Shown here in pieces: positions 53,592 to 62,240 of a DNA stretch of 64,000 nt. The translations under genes and the position numbers were made by a program. The notes beneath the pieces are model-generated. The model searched no databases, was not told where the DNA came from, and saw only the letters and a program-made list of their open reading frames with translations. The stretch spans positions 1,229,698-1,293,697 of the forward strand of contig NC_020054.1 in the NCBI RefSeq assembly GCF_000331105.1. The letters are read 5' to 3'. Position 1 is the stretch's first letter. Each line of letters begins with the position of its first letter. This DNA is from Fibrella aestuarina BUZ 2. Lineage in GTDB: Bacteria; Bacteroidota; Bacteroidia; Cytophagales; Spirosomataceae.

Positions 53592-54743
53592 TTAGGCGTA
53601 CATTTTTACGTCGTCGAGCGTGATGACATCACCACACATGATGACCAGCCGTTCGATGACGTTGCGCAGTTCGCGAACGTTACCTGTCCAGGGCATCGTC
53701 TGTAGGTAGACCATCGCGTCGTCGGCGATTTCCTTCGGGGCCGAATTGTATTCGTTGCCAATGTCGTGCAGGAATTTGTCGGCCAGGAGCGGAATGTCTT
53801 CGCGGCGTTCGGCCAGGGGCGGCACGTGGATCACGATGACGCTGAGGCGGTGGAACAAATCTTCGCGGAAATTACCGTCGGCAATCTCTTTGCGCAGGTC
53901 TTTGTTGGTGGCCGCAATCACGCGCACGTTCACCTTGATTTCCTTATCGCCACCCACCCGGGTGATTTTGCTTTCCTGCAAGGCCCGCAGCACTTTCGCC
54001 TGCGCCGAGAGGCTCATGTCGCCAATTTCGTCCAGAAACAACGTACCTCCGTCGGCCTGTTCAAACTTGCCGATACGCCGGGCGGCGGCGCCCGTAAAGG
54101 CCCCCTTCTCGTGACCGAACAACTCGCTCTCGATCAGTTCGCCGGGAATGGCCGCACAGTTGACCTCCACCAGCGACATGCTGGCGCGGTTGCCTTTTTC
54201 GTGAATGCCCTTGGCCACCATCTCTTTACCCGACCCGTTGGGGCCCGTTACAAGTACGCGGGCCTCCGTGGCGGCCACCCGGTTGATGGTTTCCTTAACT
54301 TTCCGAATCGGGTCTGATTCGCCCACGATCTCGTTGATCTTGTAGATCCGCTTTTTAAGCGTTTTGGTTTCGGCCACCAGCTTCGATTTCTCGATGGCAT
54401 TGCGCACCGTTACGAGCAGGCGGTTGAGATCGGGTGGCTTCGTGATGAAGTCGAACGCCCCCCGTTTGGTGGCCTCAACGGCATTTTCCACGTTGCCGAA
54501 AGCCGAAATCATAATGAACTGCGTTCCGCGTTCGGCTTCGGTGGCTTTCAGAAGCATTTCCAGCCCGTCCATTTTGGGCATCTTGATGTCGCAGAGGGCT
54601 ACGTCGTACCGGTGTTTGAGCACCATGTCCAGGCCTTCTTCACCATCTCTGGCTTCGTCAACCTCATAGCCTTCATACTCTAAGATGTCGCGGAGAGCGG
54701 ACCGAATGCTCTTTTCGTCATCAATGATGATGAGTTTGGCCAT
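53592..54743 (-). CDS. NtrC-type response regulator without a DNA-binding domain
   Basis: 383 residues. Receiver at 1-120 (IIDDEKSIRSAL, phosphoacceptor in VALCDIKMPKMDG, Lys in ITKPPDL). The sigma-54-activating AAA+ domain follows, with Walker A TGPNGSGKE, GAFTGA in the L1 loop, Walker B GTLFLDEIGD and the arginine-bearing GNVRELRNVIERL. The protein stops at DDVKMYA, where family members usually continue with a Fis-type helix-turn-helix. It may therefore activate sigma-54 holoenzyme from solution or bind DNA through a partner. No kinase is adjacent; the histidine kinase at 59325 is the nearest. Confidence 0.93.
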   Translation of the reverse strand: MAKLIIIDDEKSIRSALRDILEYEGYEVDEARDGEEGLDMVLKHRYDVALCDIKMPKMDGLEMLLKATEAERGTQFIMISAFGNVENAVEATKRGAFDFITKPPDLNRLLVTVRNAIEKSKLVAETKTLKKRIYKINEIVGESDPIRKVKETINRVAATEARVLVTGPNGSGKEMVAKGIHEKGNRASMSLVEVNCAAIPGELIESELFGHEKGAFTGAAARRIGKFEQADGGTLFLDEIGDMSLSAQAKVLRALQESKITRVGGDKEIKVNVRVIAATNKDLRKEIADGNFREDLFHRLSVIVIHVPPLAERREDIPLLADKFLHDIGNEYNSAPKEIADDAMVYLQTMPWTGNVRELRNVIERLVIMCGDVITLDDVKMYA

Positions 54744-55116
54744 AAATTGTAAAACTGTATTCGATGTAACGATTAGTTAGTTGGCGAGGGCACTTGTTTA
54801 CTAACCTGTTGCGCGCTTCCCTCTTTTTTCAGGCAATCGAAATACGGGGTTTACTGACAAGGAAACAACTGCCTACCTAATCTTTTTGCTGAAACTACAT
54901 AGGTACGTGGCTGCTAGCCAATCCCTTCCAGCCAAACGGGCCACAGTAAACCGACATTGTGTCCCTGAATCGGGGCCAAAAAGAGTTCGCGCTGATGCTG
55001 TTGACGGGTAATAAATGGTTACTACCCTCAGGCCTATACGCTGACTAAATACAAGAAAATGGTTGCGGTTACGACGTAACTGTAGCTGTTTTGCGGTACG
55101 CCCAACTTTATCGCTG
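54744..55116. other. Divergent non-coding region
   Basis: No credible gene. It must carry the promoters of the sigma-54 activator (minus) and the WYL regulator (plus). No TAnnTTTG exact match is placed well for either; a TGTTTTG sequence near 55086-55092 is the nearest for the plus-strand gene. Confidence 0.4.
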
Positions 55117-56058
55117 ATGCCCCGCCTCGACCGCCTGACTGCCATTCTGATTCACCTTCAAACCAAGCGGGTGGTGAAGGCGCAGGAACTCGCCGACCGC
55201 TTTGGGGTCAGCCTGCGTACCATTTACCGGGACGTGCGTTCGCTGGAAGAAGCTGGCGTACCCGTTGGGGCCGAGGCCGGCGTGGGTTATTTTCTGGAAG
55301 ACTACCACCTGCCGCCGGTCATGTTCAGCAAAAACGAAGCAAGCGCTTTGCTGTTTGGAGCTAAGTTGGTAGATCAGTACACAGACGGCTCGGTGCGGGA
55401 GGGCTTCGAATCGGCGCTATACAAGATCAAATCGGTGCTGAAGCGTGGCGAGAAAGACCATATTGATGACCTCTCAGACCAGATTGCCGTGCAACGGTCG
55501 GCGGCAAGCGCAGTGTCGGGCAGCGGTACGGTGCTGTCGACGATTCAGGCGGCGATTGTGGCCCGGCACCGGTTGCGTATGGTGTATCAGCGGCAATACG
55601 GCACCGATACCGAGCGTGAGATCGAGCCCATTGGCCTGCTGCACTATGGCGTGGGCTGGCACCTCATTGCCTGGTGCCACCTCCGGCAGGCGTACCGCGA
55701 TTTTCGTACCGACCGGATTGTGCGCCTTGCCGATACGGGGCAGCCGTTTCCGGCTCGTGATCGGCTATCGCTCAGCGATTACCTGGGTACGTTGCAGTTC
55801 ACGGCGCAGCTCACCGAAGTATGGGTTCGTTTCGACGAAGCGATGGCGCGCCACGCACAGGTGCAGCGCTATAATTTTGGGTACGTGGATGAAGAAGTAC
55901 TCGATGGCCAGGTGCGGATGCGCTTCCTGACCATGTCGACGGAAGGGCTCTGCCGATGGCTACTGATGTTCGGCAATGGCATCCACCTCGAATCGCCGGT
56001 GGAACTGCGCGACAATCTTCGGGCGTATGCGCAGGAGTTAATGGCCCACTGGGGCTAG
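55117..56058 (+). CDS. YafY-type HTH/WYL transcriptional regulator
   Basis: 313 residues from ATG 55117 (MPRLDRLTAILIHLQ). The N-terminal HTH_11 domain has the recognition region ELADRFGVSLRTIYRDVRSL. The WYL domain spans about residues 140-210, with RLRMVYQRQYGTDTEREIEP and WHLIAWCHLRQAYRDFRTDRI, followed by a WCX-like C-terminal part. WYL regulators bind small ligands or nucleic acid and control neighbouring genes. The GyrI-like gene 118 nt downstream is the likely target or partner. Confidence 0.92.
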   Translation: MPRLDRLTAILIHLQTKRVVKAQELADRFGVSLRTIYRDVRSLEEAGVPVGAEAGVGYFLEDYHLPPVMFSKNEASALLFGAKLVDQYTDGSVREGFESALYKIKSVLKRGEKDHIDDLSDQIAVQRSAASAVSGSGTVLSTIQAAIVARHRLRMVYQRQYGTDTEREIEPIGLLHYGVGWHLIAWCHLRQAYRDFRTDRIVRLADTGQPFPARDRLSLSDYLGTLQFTAQLTEVWVRFDEAMARHAQVQRYNFGYVDEEVLDGQVRMRFLTMSTEGLCRWLLMFGNGIHLESPVELRDNLRAYAQELMAHWG

Positions 56059-56175
56059 CGGCGACCTCGCGCTACGAAAATCGCATGGAGAGCCGGGTTT
56101 GCAAAAAGGCTCCTGACATACTGTTGTCACAAGCGCCGCTCACCTTTGTTACGCTCGTTTAAACCAAGCGCAACC

Positions 56176-56667
56176 ATGACAACAGATACCCAACAACTCA
56201 CAATTCCGTCGCTGAGCATCATTGACGTACCTGCCTTTCAGGCACTGTGTTTTACAACAGTCGCCACACTGCCACAGGTACCGCAACTTGGGGACGTGCC
56301 GGCCCAGTTGTATGACGACGCCACGCGCCTCGGCCTGACCATCGCCGGTCCCGTTCAATACAGCTACGAAGGCGTCAGTGGCGACGTCACCAACGAGTTT
56401 ACGCTTACCATTGCCCTGCCGGTTCGGGAACCCGAGCCAGGTACGTTGTCGGATGGGTTCGTATTCGCGTCCGTACCAGCTTTTCGGGCCGTGACCTTCA
56501 CTTACACCGGCGCCTGGGATACGTTTATGCCCATGTACGACGCGCTATTCGCGGCTTTCTACGAACAGGGCTACGCCTACTCGGGTAACCTGCGCGAAGT
56601 CTATACGGTGGTTGACCTGGGCCAGCCCGAGCGCTGTGTAACGGAGATCCTGATTGGTATTCGCTGA
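56176..56667 (+). CDS. GyrI-like small-molecule-binding domain protein
   Basis: 163 residues from ATG 56176. A stand-alone GyrI-like/AraC effector-binding fold: two repeats of a beta-alpha-beta pattern (FQALCFTTVATLPQV and FRAVTFTYTGAWDTF) with the closing EILIGIR typical of these domains. There is no DNA-binding part. Such proteins bind hydrophobic cations or act as antitoxin-like gyrase modulators. It follows the WYL regulator in the same direction. Confidence 0.82.
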   Translation: MTTDTQQLTIPSLSIIDVPAFQALCFTTVATLPQVPQLGDVPAQLYDDATRLGLTIAGPVQYSYEGVSGDVTNEFTLTIALPVREPEPGTLSDGFVFASVPAFRAVTFTYTGAWDTFMPMYDALFAAFYEQGYAYSGNLREVYTVVDLGQPERCVTEILIGIR

Positions 56668-56694
56668 AACGTCTAGTGGCGCTGACCTAAGCAG

Positions 56695-56727
56695 AAAGCC
56701 CCTTCAACGTCGTGTTGGAGGGGCTTT
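56695..56727. terminator. Convergent terminator
   Basis: A 14-bp stem with one wobble pair (56695-56708 with 56714-56727), five-base loop, between the converging GyrI-like and DUF4142 genes. Confidence 0.8.
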
Positions 56728-56760
56728 CATTGTTACTCTACTGGCTGTTGGTAAAGCGCG

Positions 56761-57396
56761 TTACCGTGACCCGGCGTTGCTGCTCATCAGTTTGCTCTGC
56801 ATGTCGCGGGCGACTTTCAGGTGCGTTTTCACCAGCGGGTGCGCCGCTTTCTCAATAGCACTCAGGTTGCTATCTTTCGCCTGGCTACGTACCGTCGACA
56901 TCACCTGATCGAGCTTTTCGTGACCTTTGATGGCGTGCTGCTGTACGTAATGCTTATCCAGCTCAGCACCCGACATGTTCTGCATTTTCGAGAGCATGTC
57001 CTGCAACTCGGCATCCGGGGTCGAGGGGAGCGTGACGCCTTTGGCGGCGGCAATTTCTTTTAGCTTATCAGACAGACCCGTTTGCTCGTCGACTTCCGCC
57101 TGGGCAAACTCGCGCACTTCCTGGCTTGCCGCTTTCTGAACGGCGATCTTGCTGGTTTCGAGCTGCATCATGCCGCCCTTGGCAACCTGCATCATCAGAT
57201 CCTGATCGGCCGAGGAGAGCTTGGTGCTGGTAGGGGTAATGCTCGACACGGTGGCGGCGCCTTCCTTGTTTTTCTGATCGAAAGCAGTCTTGCTCATTTT
57301 GCCGACCATGTTGTTGTCCATGCGGTTTTGGGCCTGCGTCACTCCCGACACACATAGAGCCGTCATCAGGCTCATACCCATTACTAGTTTTTTCAT
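56761..57396 (-). CDS. DUF4142 exported protein
   Basis: 211 residues from ATG 57396 (MKKLVMGMSLMTALCVS signal peptide ending TQAQ). The mature protein is helical, with the DUF4142 pattern SADQDLMMQVAKGGMMQLET, AVQKAASQEVREFAQAEVDE and DKHYVQQHAIKGHEKLDQVM, a ferritin-like four-helix arrangement. In Bacteroidota this family is periplasmic and often stress-linked; the biochemical role is unknown. Confidence 0.9.
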   Translation of the reverse strand: MKKLVMGMSLMTALCVSGVTQAQNRMDNNMVGKMSKTAFDQKNKEGAATVSSITPTSTKLSSADQDLMMQVAKGGMMQLETSKIAVQKAASQEVREFAQAEVDEQTGLSDKLKEIAAAKGVTLPSTPDAELQDMLSKMQNMSGAELDKHYVQQHAIKGHEKLDQVMSTVRSQAKDSNLSAIEKAAHPLVKTHLKVARDMQSKLMSSNAGSR

Positions 57397-57537
57397 GACG
57401 TTATGTTGATTACAAGTCAAACAACGCCGATTCGGAAGGAGTGTTTGCCGTTAGCTATCAAATAATCTATTTATCTATAGATTAAAAGGAAAAGTGCCTT
57501 TTAACGCCCATATCTTCCCTGTGGGTAAGTGAAAGTC

Positions 57538-58617
57538 TCACAAAACCAACAGGTTACAACCTCGGACGTCGCTGTTGTCGAAACGGCCCATAATCCGGAA
57601 AGAGCCATCGGTGCCTACGTATTGCCCCAGATCCTGTGTCTCGATAAACGCGCAGGAATCCAGATTAGCCAGGTCGATGACATTGACGCCTCCAGTCTGT
57701 CGGGTACGTTCGGGGTGGTTGGCAGCTGGGTTAATGACCGGGTACAGGTGAAAGGGATCGTTGAGGTCGCGTAGTCGGATACGCAGCGTGGCGCTGGGCT
57801 GGAATACCCCGGCTCCCGAGGAATATGCCTGCGAGAATAACTCGGTCATACCGTATTCGGAGTGGATGGCGGGTACGCCCATGGCGTCGGTCAGGATGGC
57901 GTGTACTTCGTCGCGCAGGAGCTCGCGGCGGCGGCCTTTCATGCCTCCCGTTTCCATAACGACGAGGCCTGGCAAGTCGGCTAGAAAACGCAGGTCGGGC
58001 GTGGCGTCGACCCAATCGAGCAGGCCAAACGTAACGCCGATCAGCAACACCCGGCGGCTAGGTACGTTGCTCCGGGTGGCGGCGTCGGTCAGGTGCCGTA
58101 GGTGATTGGTTAAGGCGGCGGTATCGTGCAGGTAAAAACCCGATAAATCGGAGCCCGATCGCTCCATAAACCGCTGAACCATATACACCAGCGACGAGTT
58201 ATTTCGTTCAAGGTACGACGGCAGCAACGCCAGAATATGGTAGTTGGTGAGCGGGCCGTAACGGGCCTCAAACAGTCGGATCGACACGTCGTCGTAGAGC
58301 GCCAGATCGGGTGCCCAATGACGGCTGGTAGTCGCGCCGGTGGTGCCACTGCTGGCAAAGACGGTGGTCTGGCTGTCGGCGTCGCCAATTAATACGCGTT
58401 GCGTCTTGAAAAAACTGATCGGCAGAAACGGAACATCGGCCAACGACTGTACATTGGCCGGGTCTCGGCGAAGGTGATGCAGATAAGCGTTATAAACCGG
58501 GTTGTGGCGAGCCTGATACTGAAACAGATCAAGGGCTACCGCCTCAAAATCGGTATCAGTAACTTGCCGGATACGGTCGCGTAAGTGGGTACGTTCGCCA
58601 GATAAAGAAGAAAACAC
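57538..58617 (-). CDS. LuxE-like acyl-protein synthetase / PaaK-family adenylating enzyme
   Basis: 359 residues. It shows the adenylate-forming motif ASSGTTGATTSR, the PISFFKTQRV region and EYGMTELFSQAYSSG, as in LuxE acyl-protein synthetase and short PaaK relatives. In Bacteroidota these stand-alone genes are not part of a lux operon; no luxC or luxD is present. The enzyme would activate a carboxylic acid as acyl-AMP; the substrate and acceptor are unknown. It is divergent from a lipoprotein gene. Confidence 0.86.
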   Translation of the reverse strand: MFSSLSGERTHLRDRIRQVTDTDFEAVALDLFQYQARHNPVYNAYLHHLRRDPANVQSLADVPFLPISFFKTQRVLIGDADSQTTVFASSGTTGATTSRHWAPDLALYDDVSIRLFEARYGPLTNYHILALLPSYLERNNSSLVYMVQRFMERSGSDLSGFYLHDTAALTNHLRHLTDAATRSNVPSRRVLLIGVTFGLLDWVDATPDLRFLADLPGLVVMETGGMKGRRRELLRDEVHAILTDAMGVPAIHSEYGMTELFSQAYSSGAGVFQPSATLRIRLRDLNDPFHLYPVINPAANHPERTRQTGGVNVIDLANLDSCAFIETQDLGQYVGTDGSFRIMGRFDNSDVRGCNLLVL

Positions 58618-58748
58618 GAGACAAAAGTTTTTTAGTTTTCAGTGTTGATCAGGCGTGGTGCAACGCAAGGAGCGCCGCGAGGGTCTACACGCAGCCGAGA
58701 ACAGAAAACGATTAACCTGAAAACTATAAGCGGTACGTTTAGAACACG

Positions 58749-59294
58749 ATGCGTAAACAACTAATTCAGCAACTTGCCCTGGTGTGCACCCTTGGGGTGG
58801 CCGTAGCTGCCTGCTACGTGGAGCCCGATTATAGCGATACACCCGAAATCAGCGTCGTTGGTCCGCCTATCCGGTATGAATTGGAGGCCGGTACAGGCGT
58901 TGGCGCTTCTAAGCGGGATTCGATCGTTCTGTCGATCCGGTTTCAGGATGGGACGGGCGATCTGGGCGAGAATACGCTCGATACGGCCCGCATACGGTCA
59001 CTTTTCGGCAAAGAAACCTGGGGGAACTACGAATTGCGCACGTTCTACCTGCTCGACGGTAAATTCGTGGAGCAGCCCGCATCAGTAAACCAGAAGCTAT
59101 ACTTCCCCCGCATGACGCGCGACGGGCAGCGGGGGGCTATCGAAGGCAATCTGGATTTTAGTCAGAACTTTCCTTACGTGCGGCCTTTCCGAATGGTGCC
59201 CGCCAAGTTCCAGATCCGGATTCGGGATCGGGGCCTGCGCGCCAGCAACGTCGTCGAAACCGATACCATCAACGTGCCGGTCAGTGCACGATAA
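58749..59294 (+). CDS. Lipoprotein of unknown function
   Basis: 181 residues. The signal sequence MRKQLIQQLALVCTL ends in a lipobox, VAAC (Cys22). The mature part is predicted all-beta, with RDSIVLSIRFQDGTGDLGENT resembling a calcium-binding-like turn and a closing VETDTINVPV. Many Cytophagales have such single-domain lipoproteins upstream of unrelated genes. No named family is recognised. Confidence 0.8.
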   Translation: MRKQLIQQLALVCTLGVAVAACYVEPDYSDTPEISVVGPPIRYELEAGTGVGASKRDSIVLSIRFQDGTGDLGENTLDTARIRSLFGKETWGNYELRTFYLLDGKFVEQPASVNQKLYFPRMTRDGQRGAIEGNLDFSQNFPYVRPFRMVPAKFQIRIRDRGLRASNVVETDTINVPVSAR

Positions 59295-59324
59295 ACGAGC
59301 TAGGCCTCAGTCATTAAACTAGGC

Positions 59325-60602
59325 TTATGCCGCCTTTTTCGGCCCTCGCAGCGTAAGCAGTGAGGGCCTTTTTTTGCGCGGTACGGCTACTTCGGGCAGC
59401 ATTCCCGGTTCGCGCTTGAGTACGATGCGGAACGTGGTGCCCTTGCCCAGTTCAGAGCTTTTCACGAACAATCGCCCGTTGTGGTATTCTTCCACAATGC
59501 GTTTGGCGAGCGTAAGGCCCAACCCCCAACCGCGTTTTTTGGTGCTGAAGCCCGCCGTAAACACTTTGGCCATGTTGGCTTTGCTCATGCCTTTGCCCGT
59601 ATCGGTAATGTCGATAGCGACTTCGTCGTGGGGGAGGGGCAACATCCGCAACCGTAGCTCGCCTACACCAGCCATCGCATCGACGGCGTTTTTGCAGATG
59701 TTCTCGATCACCCATTCAAACAGCAACCGGTTGATGCGTACCGTCAGCGTGGCGGGTAGGTTGCTTTCGACGCTCATCTTCACCTTGGTCGAAATCCGGC
59801 GGGCGAGGTAATCGGTAAACTGCGTAACCACCTCGTCGAGGTTTTCGTCTTTGAGCGTTGGTATTGACCCGATGCTGGAGAAACGCGCCGTGATGGTCTC
59901 GAGCCGTTTGATGTCTTTCTCGATCTCGTCGGTTACTTCGGGCTCGTAATGATCGGGGTCGGTGCGCATGTAATCGACCCAGGCCAGCAGCGAGGAGAGC
60001 GGCGTGCCCAACTGATGCGCCGTCTCTTTGGCCAGCCCCACCCAAACCCGGTTTTGCTCGGCCCGCCGCGACGAACTGAACGACAGGTAAGCCAGGATGC
60101 TCAACGCGCCCAGAATGGCTAGCAGCGCGTAGGGGAAGTAATTCAACTGGCGAAGGAGCTGCGAGTTGCTGTAATAAATCAGGCCCAGTTTCCCATTTTC
60201 CATATTGACCGGAATCGGGTAGTGGTCGGCCCGCATCAGCTTTACCTGATCTTTCAGAAAGTCGTGTTTTTCGGTGTCGGTAAGGTTCGCCGGGAAGTCG
60301 ATGTTTCGATGCTGGGCGGGCTCGTTGTGCTCATCGACATAGATCGTCGGCACCGCGTTGGCCCCGTTAGTCTGGATAATGTCCGTGACCACAAAATTGA
60401 CATCTTCCAGCTTGTCGGCTTGCTGAATCACATAACCCAGCGCTTTGGCGTACAGCTGGACGTACTGCATCTCGCGCTGCTCCAGCTTGTTGATGATCCG
60501 GTTCGTGAAAAGCAACGACGCCGTACCGACCAGCAGCAGGTTGACGGCCACGATGATTTTCAGGATATTATTCTGATTATATATATCGAACGATTTGAGC
60601 AT
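59325..60602 (-). CDS. Membrane sensor histidine kinase
   Basis: 425 residues with two membrane spans (KIIVAVNLLLVGTASLLFTN and YFPYALLAILGALSILAYLS) bracketing a periplasmic sensor domain of about 110 residues. The phosphoacceptor His lies in KETAHQLGTPLSSLLAW, a variant H-box common in Bacteroidota. The ATPase part has the N-box NICKNAVDAMAG, G1 DTGKGMS and the later KRGWGLGLTLAKRI. No response regulator is adjacent; the DNA-binding-less NtrC homologue at 53592 is a candidate partner by proximity only. Confidence 0.92.
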   Translation of the reverse strand: MLKSFDIYNQNNILKIIVAVNLLLVGTASLLFTNRIINKLEQREMQYVQLYAKALGYVIQQADKLEDVNFVVTDIIQTNGANAVPTIYVDEHNEPAQHRNIDFPANLTDTEKHDFLKDQVKLMRADHYPIPVNMENGKLGLIYYSNSQLLRQLNYFPYALLAILGALSILAYLSFSSSRRAEQNRVWVGLAKETAHQLGTPLSSLLAWVDYMRTDPDHYEPEVTDEIEKDIKRLETITARFSSIGSIPTLKDENLDEVVTQFTDYLARRISTKVKMSVESNLPATLTVRINRLLFEWVIENICKNAVDAMAGVGELRLRMLPLPHDEVAIDITDTGKGMSKANMAKVFTAGFSTKKRGWGLGLTLAKRIVEEYHNGRLFVKSSELGKGTTFRIVLKREPGMLPEVAVPRKKRPSLLTLRGPKKAA

Positions 60603-60845
60603 GAAGGCGGACGGTAGACACCAATTGTCGCTTCATTGGCAGGAATTGACGGTTCAATGGCTACGAATTACAATTTACTCGTTCTGTCGCTATCTAAGCA
60701 ACGAAACTCAGAACTGATCCGTATAGCCAGGTGTTTTGGGGTTAAGGAAACAAGTTGGATTTAGCCAAGAATAGCAGCTTAGTTTGTACTTATTCTAAAT
60801 AGGCTCGATCTACTAATTCTGGTTTACTCTACTCGTTCTGTACCG

Positions 60846-60853
60846 TAATTTTG
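60846..60853 (+). promoter_or_regulatory. hemA: -7 element of hemA
   Basis: TAATTTTG matches TAnnTTTG and lies 35 nt before the ATG at 60889. The -33 region reads TTTA rather than TTTG. Confidence 0.55.
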
Positions 60854-60888
60854 CACCCGCGTTTGGTTGTTGGCTAAGCGTTTAGGCT

Positions 60889-62169
60889 ATGTTTGACATT
60901 TTCAAAGCTATTAGTTTATCTCACAAAACGGCCCCACTGGCTGTGCGTGAGCTAATTGCACTCAGCGAAGATGAAGCCAAGCGGCTAATGCACCGCCTGC
61001 GCGACTTCTTTGGGCTGTCAGAATTGCTGGTTGTGTCTACCTGCAACCGGACCGAAGTATACTACACCAGTGCTCAGGATCAGAACGAAGCCATTGCCCG
61101 TTTGTTACTGATCGAAAAAGGACTCACTGATACCGATACGTACCTGCCTTATTTCCAGCAGATGCCCGAGCATGCTCAGGCCGTTCGGCATTTGTTTGAA
61201 GTGTGCGTGGGGCTGCATTCGCAGGTTATTGGCGACATGCAGATTCCCAATCAGGTGAAGCAGTCGTACCAATGGTCGGCTGATCTGGACCTGGCTGGTC
61301 CGTTCATTCACCGGCTGATGCACACGATTTTCTTTACCAACAAACGGGTAGCGCAGGAAACGTCGTTCCGCGACGGAGCCGCCTCTGTATCCTATGCCGC
61401 CGTTGAACTAATCGACGAACTGGTTGGCGAGCACGCTAACCCGGCCGTGTTGGTGGTTGGTCTCGGCGAGATCGGGGCCGATGTATGCCGGAATCTGGTG
61501 AATCGGGGCATCAAGAACGTGGTGCTTTGCAACCGCACCCGCTCGAAAGCTGAAGAACTGGCGCAGGAGCTTAACTTAGGTTTTGCCGATTTCGATCAGC
61601 TTGCTGCCGAAGTGCAGAAAGCCGACGTAATCATCTCGGCCGTGCAGCGCGACGAACCCCTGTTTACCCCAACGCTGCTGCGCGACATTACCGTACTGAC
61701 CTACAAATACTTCATCGACCTCTCGGTGCCGCGCAGCATCGACGCCGCCGTGGAGCAGATTCCGGGCGTGTTGGTGTACAACATCGACCACATCCGCAAC
61801 CGGGCCGACGAAGCCCTCAACCGCCGTCTTGCGTCTATTCCGCAGGTCGAAATGATCATTGGCCAATCGGTGGCCGAGTTTGGCGACTGGTCGAAGGAGA
61901 TGATGGTGTCGCCGACGATCAACAAGCTGAAGAACGCCCTGGAGCAAATCCGCAAAGAGGAAATTGCCCGGCACATGAAGCACCTCTCGACCGACGAGTC
62001 GGAGAAAGTCGACAAGATCACCCGGGGCATCATGCAGAAAGTGCTGAAACTGCCCGTACTGCAATTGAAAGCCGCCTGCAAGCGGGGCGAAGCCGAAACG
62101 CTGATCGACGTGCTGAACGACCTGTTCAACCTCGAAGGCCAATCCGCCGACGTACCCACGACGCACTAA
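60889..62169 (+). CDS. hemA: Glutamyl-tRNA reductase
   Basis: 426 residues; reduces glutamyl-tRNA to glutamate-1-semialdehyde, the first step of C5-pathway haem synthesis. SLSHKTAPLAVREL is the N-terminal signature, the catalytic Cys lies in STCNRTEVYY, and QVIGDMQIPNQVK and the NADPH domain VVGLGEIGADVCRNL followed by CNRTRSKAEELA are present. The C-terminal dimerisation helix is intact. It is a single gene with a hairpin terminator. Confidence 0.97.
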   Translation: MFDIFKAISLSHKTAPLAVRELIALSEDEAKRLMHRLRDFFGLSELLVVSTCNRTEVYYTSAQDQNEAIARLLLIEKGLTDTDTYLPYFQQMPEHAQAVRHLFEVCVGLHSQVIGDMQIPNQVKQSYQWSADLDLAGPFIHRLMHTIFFTNKRVAQETSFRDGAASVSYAAVELIDELVGEHANPAVLVVGLGEIGADVCRNLVNRGIKNVVLCNRTRSKAEELAQELNLGFADFDQLAAEVQKADVIISAVQRDEPLFTPTLLRDITVLTYKYFIDLSVPRSIDAAVEQIPGVLVYNIDHIRNRADEALNRRLASIPQVEMIIGQSVAEFGDWSKEMMVSPTINKLKNALEQIRKEEIARHMKHLSTDESEKVDKITRGIMQKVLKLPVLQLKAACKRGEAETLIDVLNDLFNLEGQSADVPTTH

Positions 62170-62184
62170 GCCGTACATACACAA

Positions 62185-62222
62185 CAGAGAAGCCCCGAAC
62201 CGTACGGTTCGGGGCTTCTCTG
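62185..62222. terminator. Bidirectional terminator between hemA and the barrel gene
   Basis: A near-perfect palindrome (62185-62202 with 62205-62222 around the centre GTAC), GC-rich, followed by TTT on the plus strand. Confidence 0.85.
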
Positions 62223-62240
62223 TTTAAGGGCAACGTGGGA

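Noticed and set aside
57538..58617. Part of a bioluminescence lux operon
   Set aside because: Only a LuxE-like adenylating enzyme is present; luxA, B, C and D are absent, and such genes occur widely without luminescence.
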